From Limnohabitans sp. G3-2 (GTDB lineage: Bacteria; Pseudomonadota; Gammaproteobacteria; Burkholderiales; Burkholderiaceae_C): DNA of 64,000 bases. The notes beneath the pieces were generated by a model. It saw only the letters and a program-made list of their open reading frames with translations, did not search any database and was not told where the DNA came from. Each line of letters opens with the position of its first letter. Position 1 is the first letter of the stretch. The position numbers were made by a program, and so were the translations under genes. The stretch lies in NCBI RefSeq assembly GCF_002778275.1, contig NZ_NESG01000001.1, forward strand, positions 62,001 through 126,000, in the 5' to 3' direction. Below, piece by piece: positions 18,184 to 26,267 of the stretch.

Positions 18184-19009
18184 CGGTGTCTTTCGGGGCC
18201 GTGGTGGGGCCCATGAGTGTGTCTGTTCGGGCAATGGGTGCCGTCGCTCCAGCGGGCGATCGTACCGTGCGCCAACGCCGACCATCGATGAAGCGTCCCC
18301 CAGGGGCCCTTTTGGTGGCCATCAAAAGGTAAACACCCCCCAAAATGGGCCACCACCGCTCGCCCAATGCATCCATCCAGTGCAAACGCTGCATCCAAGA
18401 CTCACTGCCCGCGGCCGGTGTCCAGCCTCCAAACCGACTGATCTGAACTTCAAAACCCAACAAACGCAACCAGTCGCGCAAACGGCGGTAAGCAATCAAG
18501 GACGATGGCATGGGCGTGCCTGCGGGGCTTGCATGTGCCTGGCGTTGACCCCGTGCTTGCTGCCAACCCCACCAACTCCAGGGGTTCAGCCCCGTGATCA
18601 AGACTTGACCTTCGGGGATCAGCACCCGAGCCACCTCTCGCAAACAGGCATGGGGGTCGGCAGAGCGTTCCAAAGCATGCGGCAACACCACCAAATCCAG
18701 ACTGTCGGCTGGCCATGGCCAAGCTCGGCTGTCCAAGCACAGGCTGTGCACCGGCTCGGACGCCAATTGGACATGTGCTGGTGGTGTTTCGAACTCGGCC
18801 TGCGCCAGCCATCGGTGGGGCATGCGGTTGCTGCGCAGTGCTTGCAGCTCTGGCCAACCCAATTGCACGGCGTGGTAGCCAAACACATCGCCCAAGAGTT
18901 CGTCCGCTTGGCGCTGCTCCCAAGACAACAAACGCGACGCCACCGGCTGACCCAAAGGCGTCAACCACGTCTGTCCTGTTTCTTGGCTTTCTATAATCTG
19001 ACTCTCCAT
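18170..19009 (-). CDS. SAM-dependent methyltransferase (YafS-like)
   Basis: Class I methyltransferase domain protein of about 279 residues. It has [77 protein letters not shown] and [13 protein letters not shown], which are motifs I to post-I of the fold. The family sits next to gloB and rnhA in E. coli (yafS) and in beta-proteobacteria. The substrate is unknown. Best start is ATG at 19009 ([10 protein letters not shown]), whose codon overlaps the gloB ATG on the other strand; starts at 19018 or 19042 would lie inside gloB. Confidence 0.85.
   Translation of the reverse strand: MESQIIESQETGQTWLTPLGQPVASRLLSWEQRQADELLGDVFGYHAVQLGWPELQALRSNRMPHRWLAQAEFETPPAHVQLASEPVHSLCLDSRAWPWPADSLDLVVLPHALERSADPHACLREVARVLIPEGQVLITGLNPWSWWGWQQARGQRQAHASPAGTPMPSSLIAYRRLRDWLRLLGFEVQISRFGGWTPAAGSESWMQRLHWMDALGERWWPILGGVYLLMATKRAPGGRFIDGRRWRTVRSPAGATAPIARTDTLMGPTTAPKDTVESR
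18992..18997 (+). promoter_or_regulatory. Perfect -10 element (TATAAT) just before gloB
   Basis: TATAAT at 18992-18997 ends 10 nt before the gloB ATG. With standard spacing the transcript would start near 19004, leaving a 5' leader of about 4 nt. No good -35 is seen. The sequence also encodes part of the methyltransferase N-terminus if that gene begins upstream of 19009. Confidence 0.5.
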
Positions 19010-19778
19010 GAAGCTCATCGCACTGCCCGCATTCTCTGACAACTACATTTGGTTGTTGCACAACGACCATCACGCGCTGGTGGTGGACCCCGGTGACAGT
19101 GCGCCCGTCTTGTCTTGGTTGGCAAAGAACCCCAGCGTGGCGCTGGACATGATTCTAGTCACCCACCACCATGCCGACCACACGGGTGGCCTGCCTGAGC
19201 TGGTGGCGCAAACAGGGGCCCAGGTGGTCGGGCCGGCCCTTGAAAAAATGCCGGTCACGGCCCAGGGTTTACAACAGGGTGACACCCTTGAATGGCAAGG
19301 CTTGACGCTGATGGTGCACGACGTGCCGGGACACACCCTGGGACATATTGCTTTTTGGGGACAACCCGCCGGGCAAGCGCCGATCTTGTTTTGTGGAGAC
19401 ACCTTGTTTTCGGGCGGCTGTGGTCGGCTGTTCGAGGGGTCACCCGAACAAATGCTGGATTCTCTCGACCGCTTGGCGGCTTTACCGGGCGAGACGCGCA
19501 TTTGCTGCGCCCATGAGTACACTCTGTCCAATCTTCGATTTGCCTTGGTGGTCGATCCAGACAACCTGGCCTTGAAAAGCTACGCCCAGACCTGCGTTCG
19601 ATTACGCGAACAAAACCAAGCCACTTTGCCTGCGCTCATGTCTACTGAGCGCGCCATCAACCCTTTTTTGCGCAGCCGCAGCCCAGCGGTCACACGGACT
19701 GTCCAGCAGCGCGATGCGTCTGCCATCGACGACGTCAGCCGATTTGCTGCGCTTCGCAACTGGAAAAACGAATTTTGA
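19008..19778 (+). CDS. gloB: Hydroxyacylglutathione hydrolase (glyoxalase II)
   Basis: Hydrolyses S-D-lactoylglutathione to glutathione and D-lactate, completing methylglyoxal detoxification. The 256-residue metallo-beta-lactamase-fold enzyme has the metal motif THHHADHTGG (His53, His54, His55, Asp57, His58), VPGHTLGHIAF, FCGDTLFSGGCGRLFEG and CCAHEYTLSNLRFA. ATG at 19008 is fixed by the [17 protein letters not shown] start. It has no Shine-Dalgarno sequence and a TATAAT lies immediately upstream, so it may be leaderless. The last codons overlap the TTG start of mltD. Confidence 0.96.
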   Translation: MKLIALPAFSDNYIWLLHNDHHALVVDPGDSAPVLSWLAKNPSVALDMILVTHHHADHTGGLPELVAQTGAQVVGPALEKMPVTAQGLQQGDTLEWQGLTLMVHDVPGHTLGHIAFWGQPAGQAPILFCGDTLFSGGCGRLFEGSPEQMLDSLDRLAALPGETRICCAHEYTLSNLRFALVVDPDNLALKSYAQTCVRLREQNQATLPALMSTERAINPFLRSRSPAVTRTVQQRDASAIDDVSRFAALRNWKNEF

Positions 19779-21373
19779 AGAACGCTTGGGTCCCCCACTG
19801 CATCCTGAACTGGTCACCCCTAATTGGCGCTGGGCGCCGCATTTTTGCAGCCAGCTGTTTGGGACTGACGCTTTTTTTGGGCGCTTGCGCCACGGCACCC
19901 AGCACCGCCCCGGCTTTGGGCTCGCCCAAAGAACAGACTCAAGCGCCTGAAACGGCCGTCGCAGTACAAGCGGCTCAAGCCGAAACCTCACCCGACAGAA
20001 ACACCCCACAGACCGGCGAATCGGTGATGGGCCTCAAACCCCGCAGCCAATTGGCCCTCACGCCACCCAGAGACATTTGGGAGAGGATTCGCCGGGGGTT
20101 TGCCATGCCCGACCTTGAAAACGAGCTGGTGCGTAACCGCGAGCAATGGTATTCGGGCCGCCCCGATTACATGCTGCGCATGACCGAGCGTTCTCGCCCC
20201 TATTTGTTCCATGTGGTGGAAGAGCTGGAGCGGCGCAACATGCCCACCGAACTGGCTTTGCTTCCTTTCATTGAGTCTGCGTTCAACCCACAAGCCGTCT
20301 CCAGTGCCAAGGCCGCTGGCATGTGGCAGTTCATGCCCGCCACAGGCAAGTATTTCGACTTGAAACAAAACCTGTTCAGAGACGACCGTCGGGACGTGCT
20401 CGAATCGACCCGAGCCGCGCTGGATTACCTGCAAAAACTCTACGCCATGTTTGGTGACTGGCATTTGGCCTTGGCCGCCTACAACTGGGGTGAAGGCAGT
20501 GTGGGCAAAGCACTGGCCCGCAACAAAGCCCAGGGCAAACCCCTGAGCTACAGCGATCTGAACATGCCCAACGAAACGCGCTATTACGTGCCCAAACTGC
20601 AGGCGGTGAAGAACATCGTGGCGCAACCGGAAGCCTTCAACACCCAATTGCCCCTGATCCAGAACCACCCCTATTTCAAAAGTGTGCCGATCGAGCGGGA
20701 CATCGACGTGGCCGTGGCGGTGAAATTGGCGGCAGTCAGCTTGGCGGATTTCAAGGCCCTCAATCCTTCGATGCGGCGCCCTGTGATCTTGGCCGCTGGA
20801 ACGCCGCAAATTTTGCTGCCTTGGGACAATGCCACGGTGTTCGAGCGCAACCTGCAAGCCCATGCCAACAAACCACTGGCCACATGGACAGCCTGGCAAG
20901 CGCCCAAGACCATGAAGCCCGAAGAAGTGGCGCAGCAATTGGGCATGCCCGTGGAGCAATTGCGGTCGGTCAATGACATCCCCTTGCGGATGATGATCAC
21001 GGCTGGCTCCACCCTGCTGGTGCACCGCAAAGGGTCGCTGGACAGCGATGTGACCGAACACCTGGCTGACAACGGCCAACTGGGTCTCGCCCCCGAGATG
21101 GTGCTCAAAAGGATTGCGGTCAAAGCCCGCAAAGGCGATTCTCTGGCCAGCTTGGCTGCCCGCCATGGTGTCTCAGAAGCCAACATGGCTTCTTGGAACA
21201 AACTGAAAGTCAACGCGCGTTTGACCGCAGGTCAAACTTTGACCATCTTGCTGCCCTCGCAAGGCGCCAGACGCGTGACCCGCCCGAGCACAAGCAAGCC
21301 CGAGCGGCCCCCAGTGAAACGGCAAGCCAGTCAACCATCCCCCAAAAAGCCCGCTCCAGCCAAAAACAAATGA
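19775..21373 (+). CDS. mltD: Membrane-bound lytic murein transglycosylase D (SLT plus LysM lipoprotein)
   Basis: Cleaves peptidoglycan glycan strands with anhydromuramic acid formation at the outer membrane. The 532 residues begin with a lipoprotein signal (SCLGLTLFLGAC, lipidated Cys near 38). The SLT domain has catalytic Glu in ELALLPFIESAFNPQAVSSAKAAGMWQFMP and DWHLALAAYNWGEGSVGKAL. C-terminal LysM-type modules include KGDSLASLAARHGVSEANMASWNKL, with a basic Pro/Ser tail after them. The start is a TTG overlapping the gloB TGA (TTGA), a non-ATG version of the usual overlapping junction. The gloB-mltD neighbourhood is also found in E. coli. Confidence 0.92.
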   Translation: MKNAWVPHCILNWSPLIGAGRRIFAASCLGLTLFLGACATAPSTAPALGSPKEQTQAPETAVAVQAAQAETSPDRNTPQTGESVMGLKPRSQLALTPPRDIWERIRRGFAMPDLENELVRNREQWYSGRPDYMLRMTERSRPYLFHVVEELERRNMPTELALLPFIESAFNPQAVSSAKAAGMWQFMPATGKYFDLKQNLFRDDRRDVLESTRAALDYLQKLYAMFGDWHLALAAYNWGEGSVGKALARNKAQGKPLSYSDLNMPNETRYYVPKLQAVKNIVAQPEAFNTQLPLIQNHPYFKSVPIERDIDVAVAVKLAAVSLADFKALNPSMRRPVILAAGTPQILLPWDNATVFERNLQAHANKPLATWTAWQAPKTMKPEEVAQQLGMPVEQLRSVNDIPLRMMITAGSTLLVHRKGSLDSDVTEHLADNGQLGLAPEMVLKRIAVKARKGDSLASLAARHGVSEANMASWNKLKVNARLTAGQTLTILLPSQGARRVTRPSTSKPERPPVKRQASQPSPKKPAPAKNK

Positions 21374-21403
21374 GCCGCAGCTCAAGGGCCCCGGAGGGTC
21401 TCA

Positions 21404-22456
21404 TCAGGCCGCGAAACGGGCTTTGGATTTGACCGCAAAACTGTTGGTGTAGGTTGAGGCCAAAACGGGACGAACGCCCAATTGCCGGTCCGGCAGTCGG
21501 TTGTAGGCATGCCAAGCGTTCGCCACAGCCTCTGCAGAGAACAAGCCATCGAGGGCAAAGGACTCGCGCAGCTTCTCGAATGCCCCCAAGTAAATGGCCC
21601 GGTCGCCCTCCCAATGAGGGGCAGGCACTGTCTTCAAAATGTCGGTCAAGCCCGCTGTTTGTAGCCATTTGAGGGCGTGGACCACCGCATCGCTCAAGGC
21701 TTGCGTCAGCTCAGGCTGCTTTTGCAAATGATCCGATCGGGCCCACAAACAGGTGCCGCTCACCGGGCCACCCATGAGTTTCCGAGAGGCCACCAGCGTG
21801 CGGGCATCACCCAACAGCCGAATGTCATTGCGCTGCTCCAGTCCGTACATGATGGGGTCGGCATGACACACAGCATCGATGGCGCCAGAGCGCAATGCAT
21901 CCACCACGCCGGCGGAGGAGCCCACCTCGACAAAGACCACATCCTCGGGCAGCAAGCCGTTTTGCATCAGCCAATGACACACCATGAAATGGGTACTGGA
22001 TTGGAGCGAGGTCACGCCGACACGGGTTCCTTTGAGGCCCATCACGCTGCGCACATTCAGCCGCGTTGAAACACCCAGACTGAGCTGCGGGGTTCGGGCC
22101 ATCTGGACAAACGCTTGGTAAGCCAAACCCTTTTGCTGCAAGCCGAAGAGGTGCTCAAACGCACCCGCGACCACTTGCGCTTGTCCTTGCACAGCACTGG
22201 CCAAAGCTTTGGCACCTGACTCTTGGGGCAACCATTCCACAGCAATGCCTGCTTGTCTGAAATACCCGAGCCGGTCGGCCAAGGTCAAAGGCAATTGGTG
22301 CAGGCTGTGTGGCGCCACCAAAGCGATGCTCACACGGTGGTTGATGCGCGGTTCATTGCGTGAAGGCTCAGGCGCGGCCCATGCGCTGCGCGACAGCGCC
22401 ATGGCACCCACAGCCGAAAGTAAAAAAGCACGACGCCTTTCACGCCCAACAGTCAC
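21404..22456 (-). CDS. Orphan ABC transporter substrate-binding protein (NMT1/THI5, SsuA-like)
   Basis: A 350-residue periplasmic binding protein of the nitrate/sulfonate/taurine or thiamine-precursor type. It starts with a twin-arginine-like export signal (RERRRAFLLSAVGAMALSRSAWA), then INHRVSIALVAPHSLHQLPLTLADRLGYFRQAGIAVEW, the GAKALASAVQGQAQVVAGAFEHLFGLQQKG lobe and VRSVMGLKGTRVGVTSLQSSTHFMV. The start is GTG at 22456. No permease or ATPase gene is adjacent, so it either works with a distant transporter or acts as a sensor. The ligand cannot be told from sequence. Confidence 0.85.
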   Translation of the reverse strand: MTVGRERRRAFLLSAVGAMALSRSAWAAPEPSRNEPRINHRVSIALVAPHSLHQLPLTLADRLGYFRQAGIAVEWLPQESGAKALASAVQGQAQVVAGAFEHLFGLQQKGLAYQAFVQMARTPQLSLGVSTRLNVRSVMGLKGTRVGVTSLQSSTHFMVCHWLMQNGLLPEDVVFVEVGSSAGVVDALRSGAIDAVCHADPIMYGLEQRNDIRLLGDARTLVASRKLMGGPVSGTCLWARSDHLQKQPELTQALSDAVVHALKWLQTAGLTDILKTVPAPHWEGDRAIYLGAFEKLRESFALDGLFSAEAVANAWHAYNRLPDRQLGVRPVLASTYTNSFAVKSKARFAA

Positions 22457-22522
22457 CCGCCACCCCCATGAAACACTGGTTTGTATAAGCCTGTCAGCTT
22501 ATTGGGAATGCGGCTTGTGCGC

Positions 22523-22540
22523 ATCGGGATTGATCCCGAT
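22523..22540. promoter_or_regulatory. Perfect inverted repeat upstream of the binding-protein gene
   Basis: ATCGGGA / TTGA / TCCCGAT at 22523-22540, a 7-bp perfect stem in the 160-bp gap between recR and the binding-protein gene. It lies on the 5' side of that gene and downstream of the recR terminator. It could be a regulator operator or an extra terminator; CGGGTTTTC follows on the plus strand. Confidence 0.35.
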
Positions 22541-22567
22541 CGGGTTTTCACGTAATGGATTGCCAGC

Positions 22568-22592
22568 AAAAACGCGGCCTCTTTGCGAGGCC
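22568..22592 (-). terminator. Rho-independent terminator of dnaX-ybaB-recR
   Basis: On the minus strand GGCCTC / GCAAA / GAGGCC followed by GCG and TTTTT, 25 bp past the recR stop codon. The stem is 22576-22592 and the T run is the complement of 22568-22572. Confidence 0.8.
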
Positions 22593-22616
22593 TCTCAGCT
22601 TCGCGCTGTCAGCCGC

Positions 22617-23207
22617 TTATCGACGGTCCACCAGCGCATGGGCGATGGTGCCCAAATCCACATATTCCAACTCGCTGCCCGCAGGCACGCCCCGGGCCAA
22701 GCGGGTCACGCGCAAACCCTGCTGGCGGATCATCTCTGAAATGACATGGGCCGTGGCCTCCCCCTCCGCGGTGAAGTTGGTCGCCAAAATCACTTCCGTC
22801 AGCACGCCATCTCCCACCCGTTGTTTGAGCTTGGCCAGCCCAATATCGTGCGGCCCAATGCCATCGAGTGGACTGAGCTTGCCCATCAGCACAAAGTACA
22901 AGCCCCTGTAGGTGCCCGTGCGCTCTATGGCCGATTGGTCTGCCGGCGTTTCGATCACGCACAACACGGTGCGGTCGCGTGTGGCATCCAAGCAGGTGTC
23001 GCACAACTGCGCCTCGGTGAAGGTGTGGCAACACGCACAGTGCCGGATTTTTTGGACCGCATTGTCCAAGGCAGCGGCCAGTTGGCGTGCCGTGGCACGG
23101 TCGTTTTGCAGCAGCTGAAATGCCATGCGCTGGGCCGACTTGATGCCCACCCCAGGCAGGCCTTTGAGGGCCTGCACCAAAGTTGCAAGGGCGTGGGTAT
23201 CGGCCAT
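22617..23207 (-). CDS. recR: Recombination protein RecR
   Basis: Ring-forming partner of RecO and RecF that helps load RecA at gaps. The 196-residue product has an N-terminal helix-hairpin-helix ([24 protein letters not shown]), the zinc motif [16 protein letters not shown], and the Toprim domain ([40 protein letters not shown], then [18 protein letters not shown]). ATG at 23207. It is last gene of dnaX-ybaB-recR, 10 nt after ybaB, and is followed by a terminator. Confidence 0.97.
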   Translation of the reverse strand: MADTHALATLVQALKGLPGVGIKSAQRMAFQLLQNDRATARQLAAALDNAVQKIRHCACCHTFTEAQLCDTCLDATRDRTVLCVIETPADQSAIERTGTYRGLYFVLMGKLSPLDGIGPHDIGLAKLKQRVGDGVLTEVILATNFTAEGEATAHVISEMIRQQGLRVTRLARGVPAGSELEYVDLGTIAHALVDRR

Positions 23208-23217
23208 GTTCAGTCGA

Positions 23218-23541
23218 TCAAAACGGGAGTTTCATGCCAGGCGGCAAACCTGCCGTGAGCTTGCCCATTTTTTGCTGAGAAACTTCTTCGGCCATGCGCA
23301 CTGCGTCGTTGAAAGCTGCAGCCACCAAGTCTTCCAGCATGTCTTTGTCATCGGCCAACAAACTCGGATCAATGGTCACGCGGCGAACGCTGTGTTTGCA
23401 GGTCATCAACACCTTGACCATGCCCGAGCCCGCCTGACCCTCGACTTCAACAAAAGCCAGTTCGTCTTGCGCTTTTTTCAAGTTGTCCTGCATGGCCTGC
23501 GCCTGCTTCATGAGGCCGGCAAGTTGTCCTTTGTTGAACAT
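23218..23541 (-). CDS. ybaB: Nucleoid-associated protein, YbaB/EbfC family
   Basis: Small dimeric DNA-binding protein of 107 residues with the 'tweezer' fold. Visible features are the coiled N-terminal helix [27 protein letters not shown], the strand [30 protein letters not shown], and [27 protein letters not shown]. It is placed between dnaX and recR as in most bacteria, 39 nt from dnaX, and is likely co-transcribed. Confidence 0.95.
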   Translation of the reverse strand: MFNKGQLAGLMKQAQAMQDNLKKAQDELAFVEVEGQAGSGMVKVLMTCKHSVRRVTIDPSLLADDKDMLEDLVAAAFNDAVRMAEEVSQQKMGKLTAGLPPGMKLPF

Positions 23542-23580
23542 GGTGTTTCCTTATTGAGGGTGGGTTGTGAGGTTTAAAAA

Positions 23581-25527
23581 TCAAATCAACTGAATGCTGC
23601 CGGGCACAATTTTGGCCCCGAAGTCGCGCGCCATGGCCTGCACCAGCGGGTCGTTTTGAATGAGCGCTTGCGCGGCTTGCATTTTTTCTGCGGCCTGAAT
23701 AGCCAGACGCTTGGCGGGACTGTCGGTCACCGTGCCGATCTGGATGTGCAACTTCACATCGCCATGGCCGGCTGCCAGCAAGGCGGCCTGCAAACGCTCC
23801 CGGCTCGCCGCGTGGTTGAGCGTCTCGCGCTCGACTCGCAGCTGCCATTGGTCAGCGTCGCGGGCCAAAAGTTGCGACTGCAGGGCCAACTCGCGCACCA
23901 GGGCCGTGATGGCCTCTTGCGCCATCAAGCCTTGAACCACCTCCAACCACCGATCGCCTTCGGGTGTGGCCTGCACCGTCGCCAAAACCTCGGCGCGGGG
24001 CGTATCCAAACGGGCCGAAGGCGCGGCCGCCTCGCGCACGGGCAAAGCTCGCCATGCGGGAGCTGGCACGTCTGAATGGGGCGGCGCCAAGACTGGCCCT
24101 TCGGCGTGATCGGTTGTGTCAGGCCACGCCTCCCAAGGCGCAGGCTCTGGCTGGGTTTCGGGGTGAGATTCGGGTTGGGCCGTGGCTTGCGCCGCAAGCA
24201 GCGCCTGCGCGCTCAGGTCTGATGGGGGTGAACGGCTTGCCGAGGACGGGTCCGGATCCACTGCAGCCAGGGGCGGCATTTCTCTTTCAAGCGCCTCAGG
24301 GTTTGGCGCTTGGGCGGCAGACTGAGGTACAGCAAGACTCGCAGACACAGGTGAGCGAGCAGGCTCAGCCACTGGCGTCAGCGGTTCAGGACGGGTTCGC
24401 GGACTTTTTTTTTCCGCTGAAGCGGCGGCGGGTTGGAAGGCCAACAAGCGCAAAAGCACCATGGTCAAAGCGGCGTACTCGTCTGGCGCCAGGCCCAGCT
24501 CGTTGCGCCCGTGCAAGCACAAGCTGTAAAGCAGCTGGGTTTCCTCAGCGGGCATGAGGGCGGCCAGATCGGCCAAACCCTGGGTGTCGGGGTCTTCGCC
24601 GTCCTGCGCCATGCCGGGCACCATTTGCATCACGGCCATGCGCTGCAGCAGCATGGCCATGTCTTCCAGCGTGGCTGCGGCCGAGACGCCTTGCAGGCGC
24701 AAGGCATTGACCTGGTTCACCACGGTGGCCCCGTCCCCCTCGGCCAAAGCCCGGATGAGTTGCAGCACATGGCTGCGGTCCACACTGCCCAGCATCTGGC
24801 GAACGCCCGCCTCTTTCAATTGGCCGTTGCCAAAGGCAATGGCTTGATCGGTCAAGCTCAAGGCATCGCGCATCGATCCGCGTGCGGCTCGGGCCAGCAA
24901 GCGCAAAGCCAATGGCTCGGCACTCAGTTTTTCAGCCGCCAACACCTGGGTCAGGTGCTCAAAAACCGTTTCGGGCGCCATCGGCCGGAGGTTGAACTGC
25001 AAGCAGCGCGAGAGCACCGTCACGGGAACCTTTTGCGGGTCGGTCGTAGCCAACACGAACTTCAAATATTCAGGGGGCTCTTCCAGCGTCTTCAACATCG
25101 CGTTGAACGCGGTGTTGGTGAGCATGTGCACCTCGTCGATCATGAAGACCTTGAAGCGCCCCTGCACCGGTTTGTAGACGGCCTGCTCCAGCAGACTTTG
25201 AACCTCATCAACACCCCGGTTGGAGGCGGCGTCCAACTCGGTGTAATCCACAAATCGTCCGGCGTCGATGTCTCGGCAAGCTTGGCAAACGCCACACGGC
25301 TCGGCGGTGATCCCCCCTTGACCGTCTGCGCCTTGGCAGTTGAGCGACTTGGCCAAAATACGCGAAACCGTCGTCTTGCCGACGCCCCGGGTCCCTGTGA
25401 ACAAATAGGCATGGTGCAAGCGCTGCTGCACCAAAGCATTGGTCAAAGCCTGAACCACATGCTCCTGGCCCACCATTTCGGTGAAATTGCGGGGGCGGTA
25501 TTTGCGCGCGAGGACAAGGTAAGACAT
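23581..25527 (-). CDS. dnaX: DNA polymerase III subunits tau/gamma
   Basis: Clamp-loader ATPase that organises the replisome. The 648-residue full-length (tau-like) product has Walker A GTRGVGKTTVSR near residue 45, a zinc-binding cysteine set in CGVCQACRDID with an upstream Cys, Walker B DEVHML, sensor LATTDPQKVPVTVLSRC, and the clamp-loader lid and collar domains. From about residue 370 an acidic Pro-rich linker leads to a C-terminal tau domain (QATPEGDRWLEVVQGLMAQEAITALVRELALQ). Codons 372-375 contain an A9 run where a -1 shift would give a 380-residue gamma-like form. ATG at 25527. It is first gene of dnaX-ybaB-recR. Confidence 0.96.
   Translation of the reverse strand: MSYLVLARKYRPRNFTEMVGQEHVVQALTNALVQQRLHHAYLFTGTRGVGKTTVSRILAKSLNCQGADGQGGITAEPCGVCQACRDIDAGRFVDYTELDAASNRGVDEVQSLLEQAVYKPVQGRFKVFMIDEVHMLTNTAFNAMLKTLEEPPEYLKFVLATTDPQKVPVTVLSRCLQFNLRPMAPETVFEHLTQVLAAEKLSAEPLALRLLARAARGSMRDALSLTDQAIAFGNGQLKEAGVRQMLGSVDRSHVLQLIRALAEGDGATVVNQVNALRLQGVSAAATLEDMAMLLQRMAVMQMVPGMAQDGEDPDTQGLADLAALMPAEETQLLYSLCLHGRNELGLAPDEYAALTMVLLRLLAFQPAAASAEKKSPRTRPEPLTPVAEPARSPVSASLAVPQSAAQAPNPEALEREMPPLAAVDPDPSSASRSPPSDLSAQALLAAQATAQPESHPETQPEPAPWEAWPDTTDHAEGPVLAPPHSDVPAPAWRALPVREAAAPSARLDTPRAEVLATVQATPEGDRWLEVVQGLMAQEAITALVRELALQSQLLARDADQWQLRVERETLNHAASRERLQAALLAAGHGDVKLHIQIGTVTDSPAKRLAIQAAEKMQAAQALIQNDPLVQAMARDFGAKIVPGSIQLI
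24386..24413 (-). promoter_or_regulatory. Candidate programmed frameshift / slippage site in dnaX
   Basis: The minus-strand run of nine A at 24413-24405 spans codons GAA AAA AAA AGT (Glu372 to Ser375). Slipping by -1 reads AAG TCC GCG AAC CCG TCC TGA, stopping at 24388-24386 after six codons. The position, between the ATPase/collar domains and the tau-specific tail, is where E. coli (ribosomal) and Thermus (transcriptional) dnaX make gamma. Confidence 0.6.
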
Positions 25528-25663
25528 GGCCCCGATTCTATCGGGCTGAAGAGGCCGGATCAGGTCAAGGCGCTGTTCACCGTTTGGATCAACGATCCAC
25601 CTCCACCTGCAAGCCCAAGCAGCCCAGATCTGTGTGCGGGCCCATCAAAAAACAAACTTGAAT

Positions 25664-25692
25664 CTGAAAGACTGGGTCAGCTCGCCTACAAT
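25664..25692 (+). promoter_or_regulatory. Promoter of the 4.5S RNA gene
   Basis: -35 CTGAAA (25664-25669), 17-bp spacer, -10 TACAAT (25687-25692). It places the transcript start at about 25698-25700, which agrees with the start of the folded SRP RNA. Confidence 0.6.
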
Positions 25693-25696
25693 CGTG

Positions 25697-25796
25697 GGTG
25701 ACGGGCCTTCCCGCATGGTGAAGCGGCCAACCGGGTCAGGTGGGGAACCAAGCAGCCCTAACTGTGAATCCAGTGCCGGGGTCAAGGCTCGTCACC
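25697..25796 (+). ncRNA. ffs: Signal recognition particle 4.5S RNA
   Basis: RNA scaffold of the bacterial SRP, which binds Ffh and targets nascent membrane proteins. The domain IV core is visible as GGTCAGG, then GGGGAACC, then AAGCAGCC at about 25734-25757. This is the Ffh-binding loop with its conserved AGCAGCC side. The ends close a perfect helix: GGTGACGGGCCTT (25697-25709) pairs with AAGGCTCGTCACC (25784-25796), with one G-U pair. Length is about 100 nt, the short SRP form. It sits head to head with dnaX, whose start is 170 bp away, and points towards the minus-strand small gene at 25891. Exact ends are estimated from the pairing. Confidence 0.88.
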
Positions 25797-25890
25797 TTAT
25801 TCTTTTCAGGCGGTCACGCGTTGGTTTGAACTCGGCCGGTCTGCACACCCCATGCAAAACCCAGGCCGCCTGTGCCGCCCCAAAACCCCT

Positions 25891-26184
25891 TCAGGCCATT
25901 CTGCGTCGCAATGCTGGAAAAGGCAGGGCTTTGACTTTGCCCGAGGTGACCAACTGAGGGGCCACTGGCGCCGCGCGCAGCATGTCGGACACGCATTGGT
26001 CGGCATTTTGATGGGCGCCCAGACGGTTGGCTTCAAAAGCCAATTTGGTCTGTTGGGCCATCTGTGCCACAAAATTTTGGGGGTAGTCACGCACATTGAA
26101 ACCACGCAAAGCCATGACTTTCATGAAAGCATTGGCGGCCTCTTCAACGGCACGTTGGTATTCTTGGGAAGCTTCTGGAGACAT
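25891..26184 (-). CDS. Hypothetical protein, 97 residues
   Basis: No family recognised with confidence. The product begins MSPEASQEYQRAVEEAANAFMKVMALRGF and is predicted mostly helical. A mid-section NVRDYPQNFVAQMAQQTKLAFEANRLG is followed by QNADQCVSDMLRAAP, and the tail is basic. No signal peptide or membrane segment is seen. ATG at 26184 is preferred because GAGGT lies 5 nt upstream; the frame continues to a GTG at 26214. It stands alone between the convergent ffs gene and the co-directional flavoprotein gene. Codon use resembles the neighbours, which supports a real gene. Confidence 0.55.
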   Translation of the reverse strand: MSPEASQEYQRAVEEAANAFMKVMALRGFNVRDYPQNFVAQMAQQTKLAFEANRLGAHQNADQCVSDMLRAAPVAPQLVTSGKVKALPFPALRRRMA

Positions 26185-26267
26185 GTCGACCTCGTTCTGG
26201 ATGAAGTGATTCACTTCCTCTCAACGCGCCAAGTGCGCTGCGGGTCTACACAACATGTGTTGATTTG

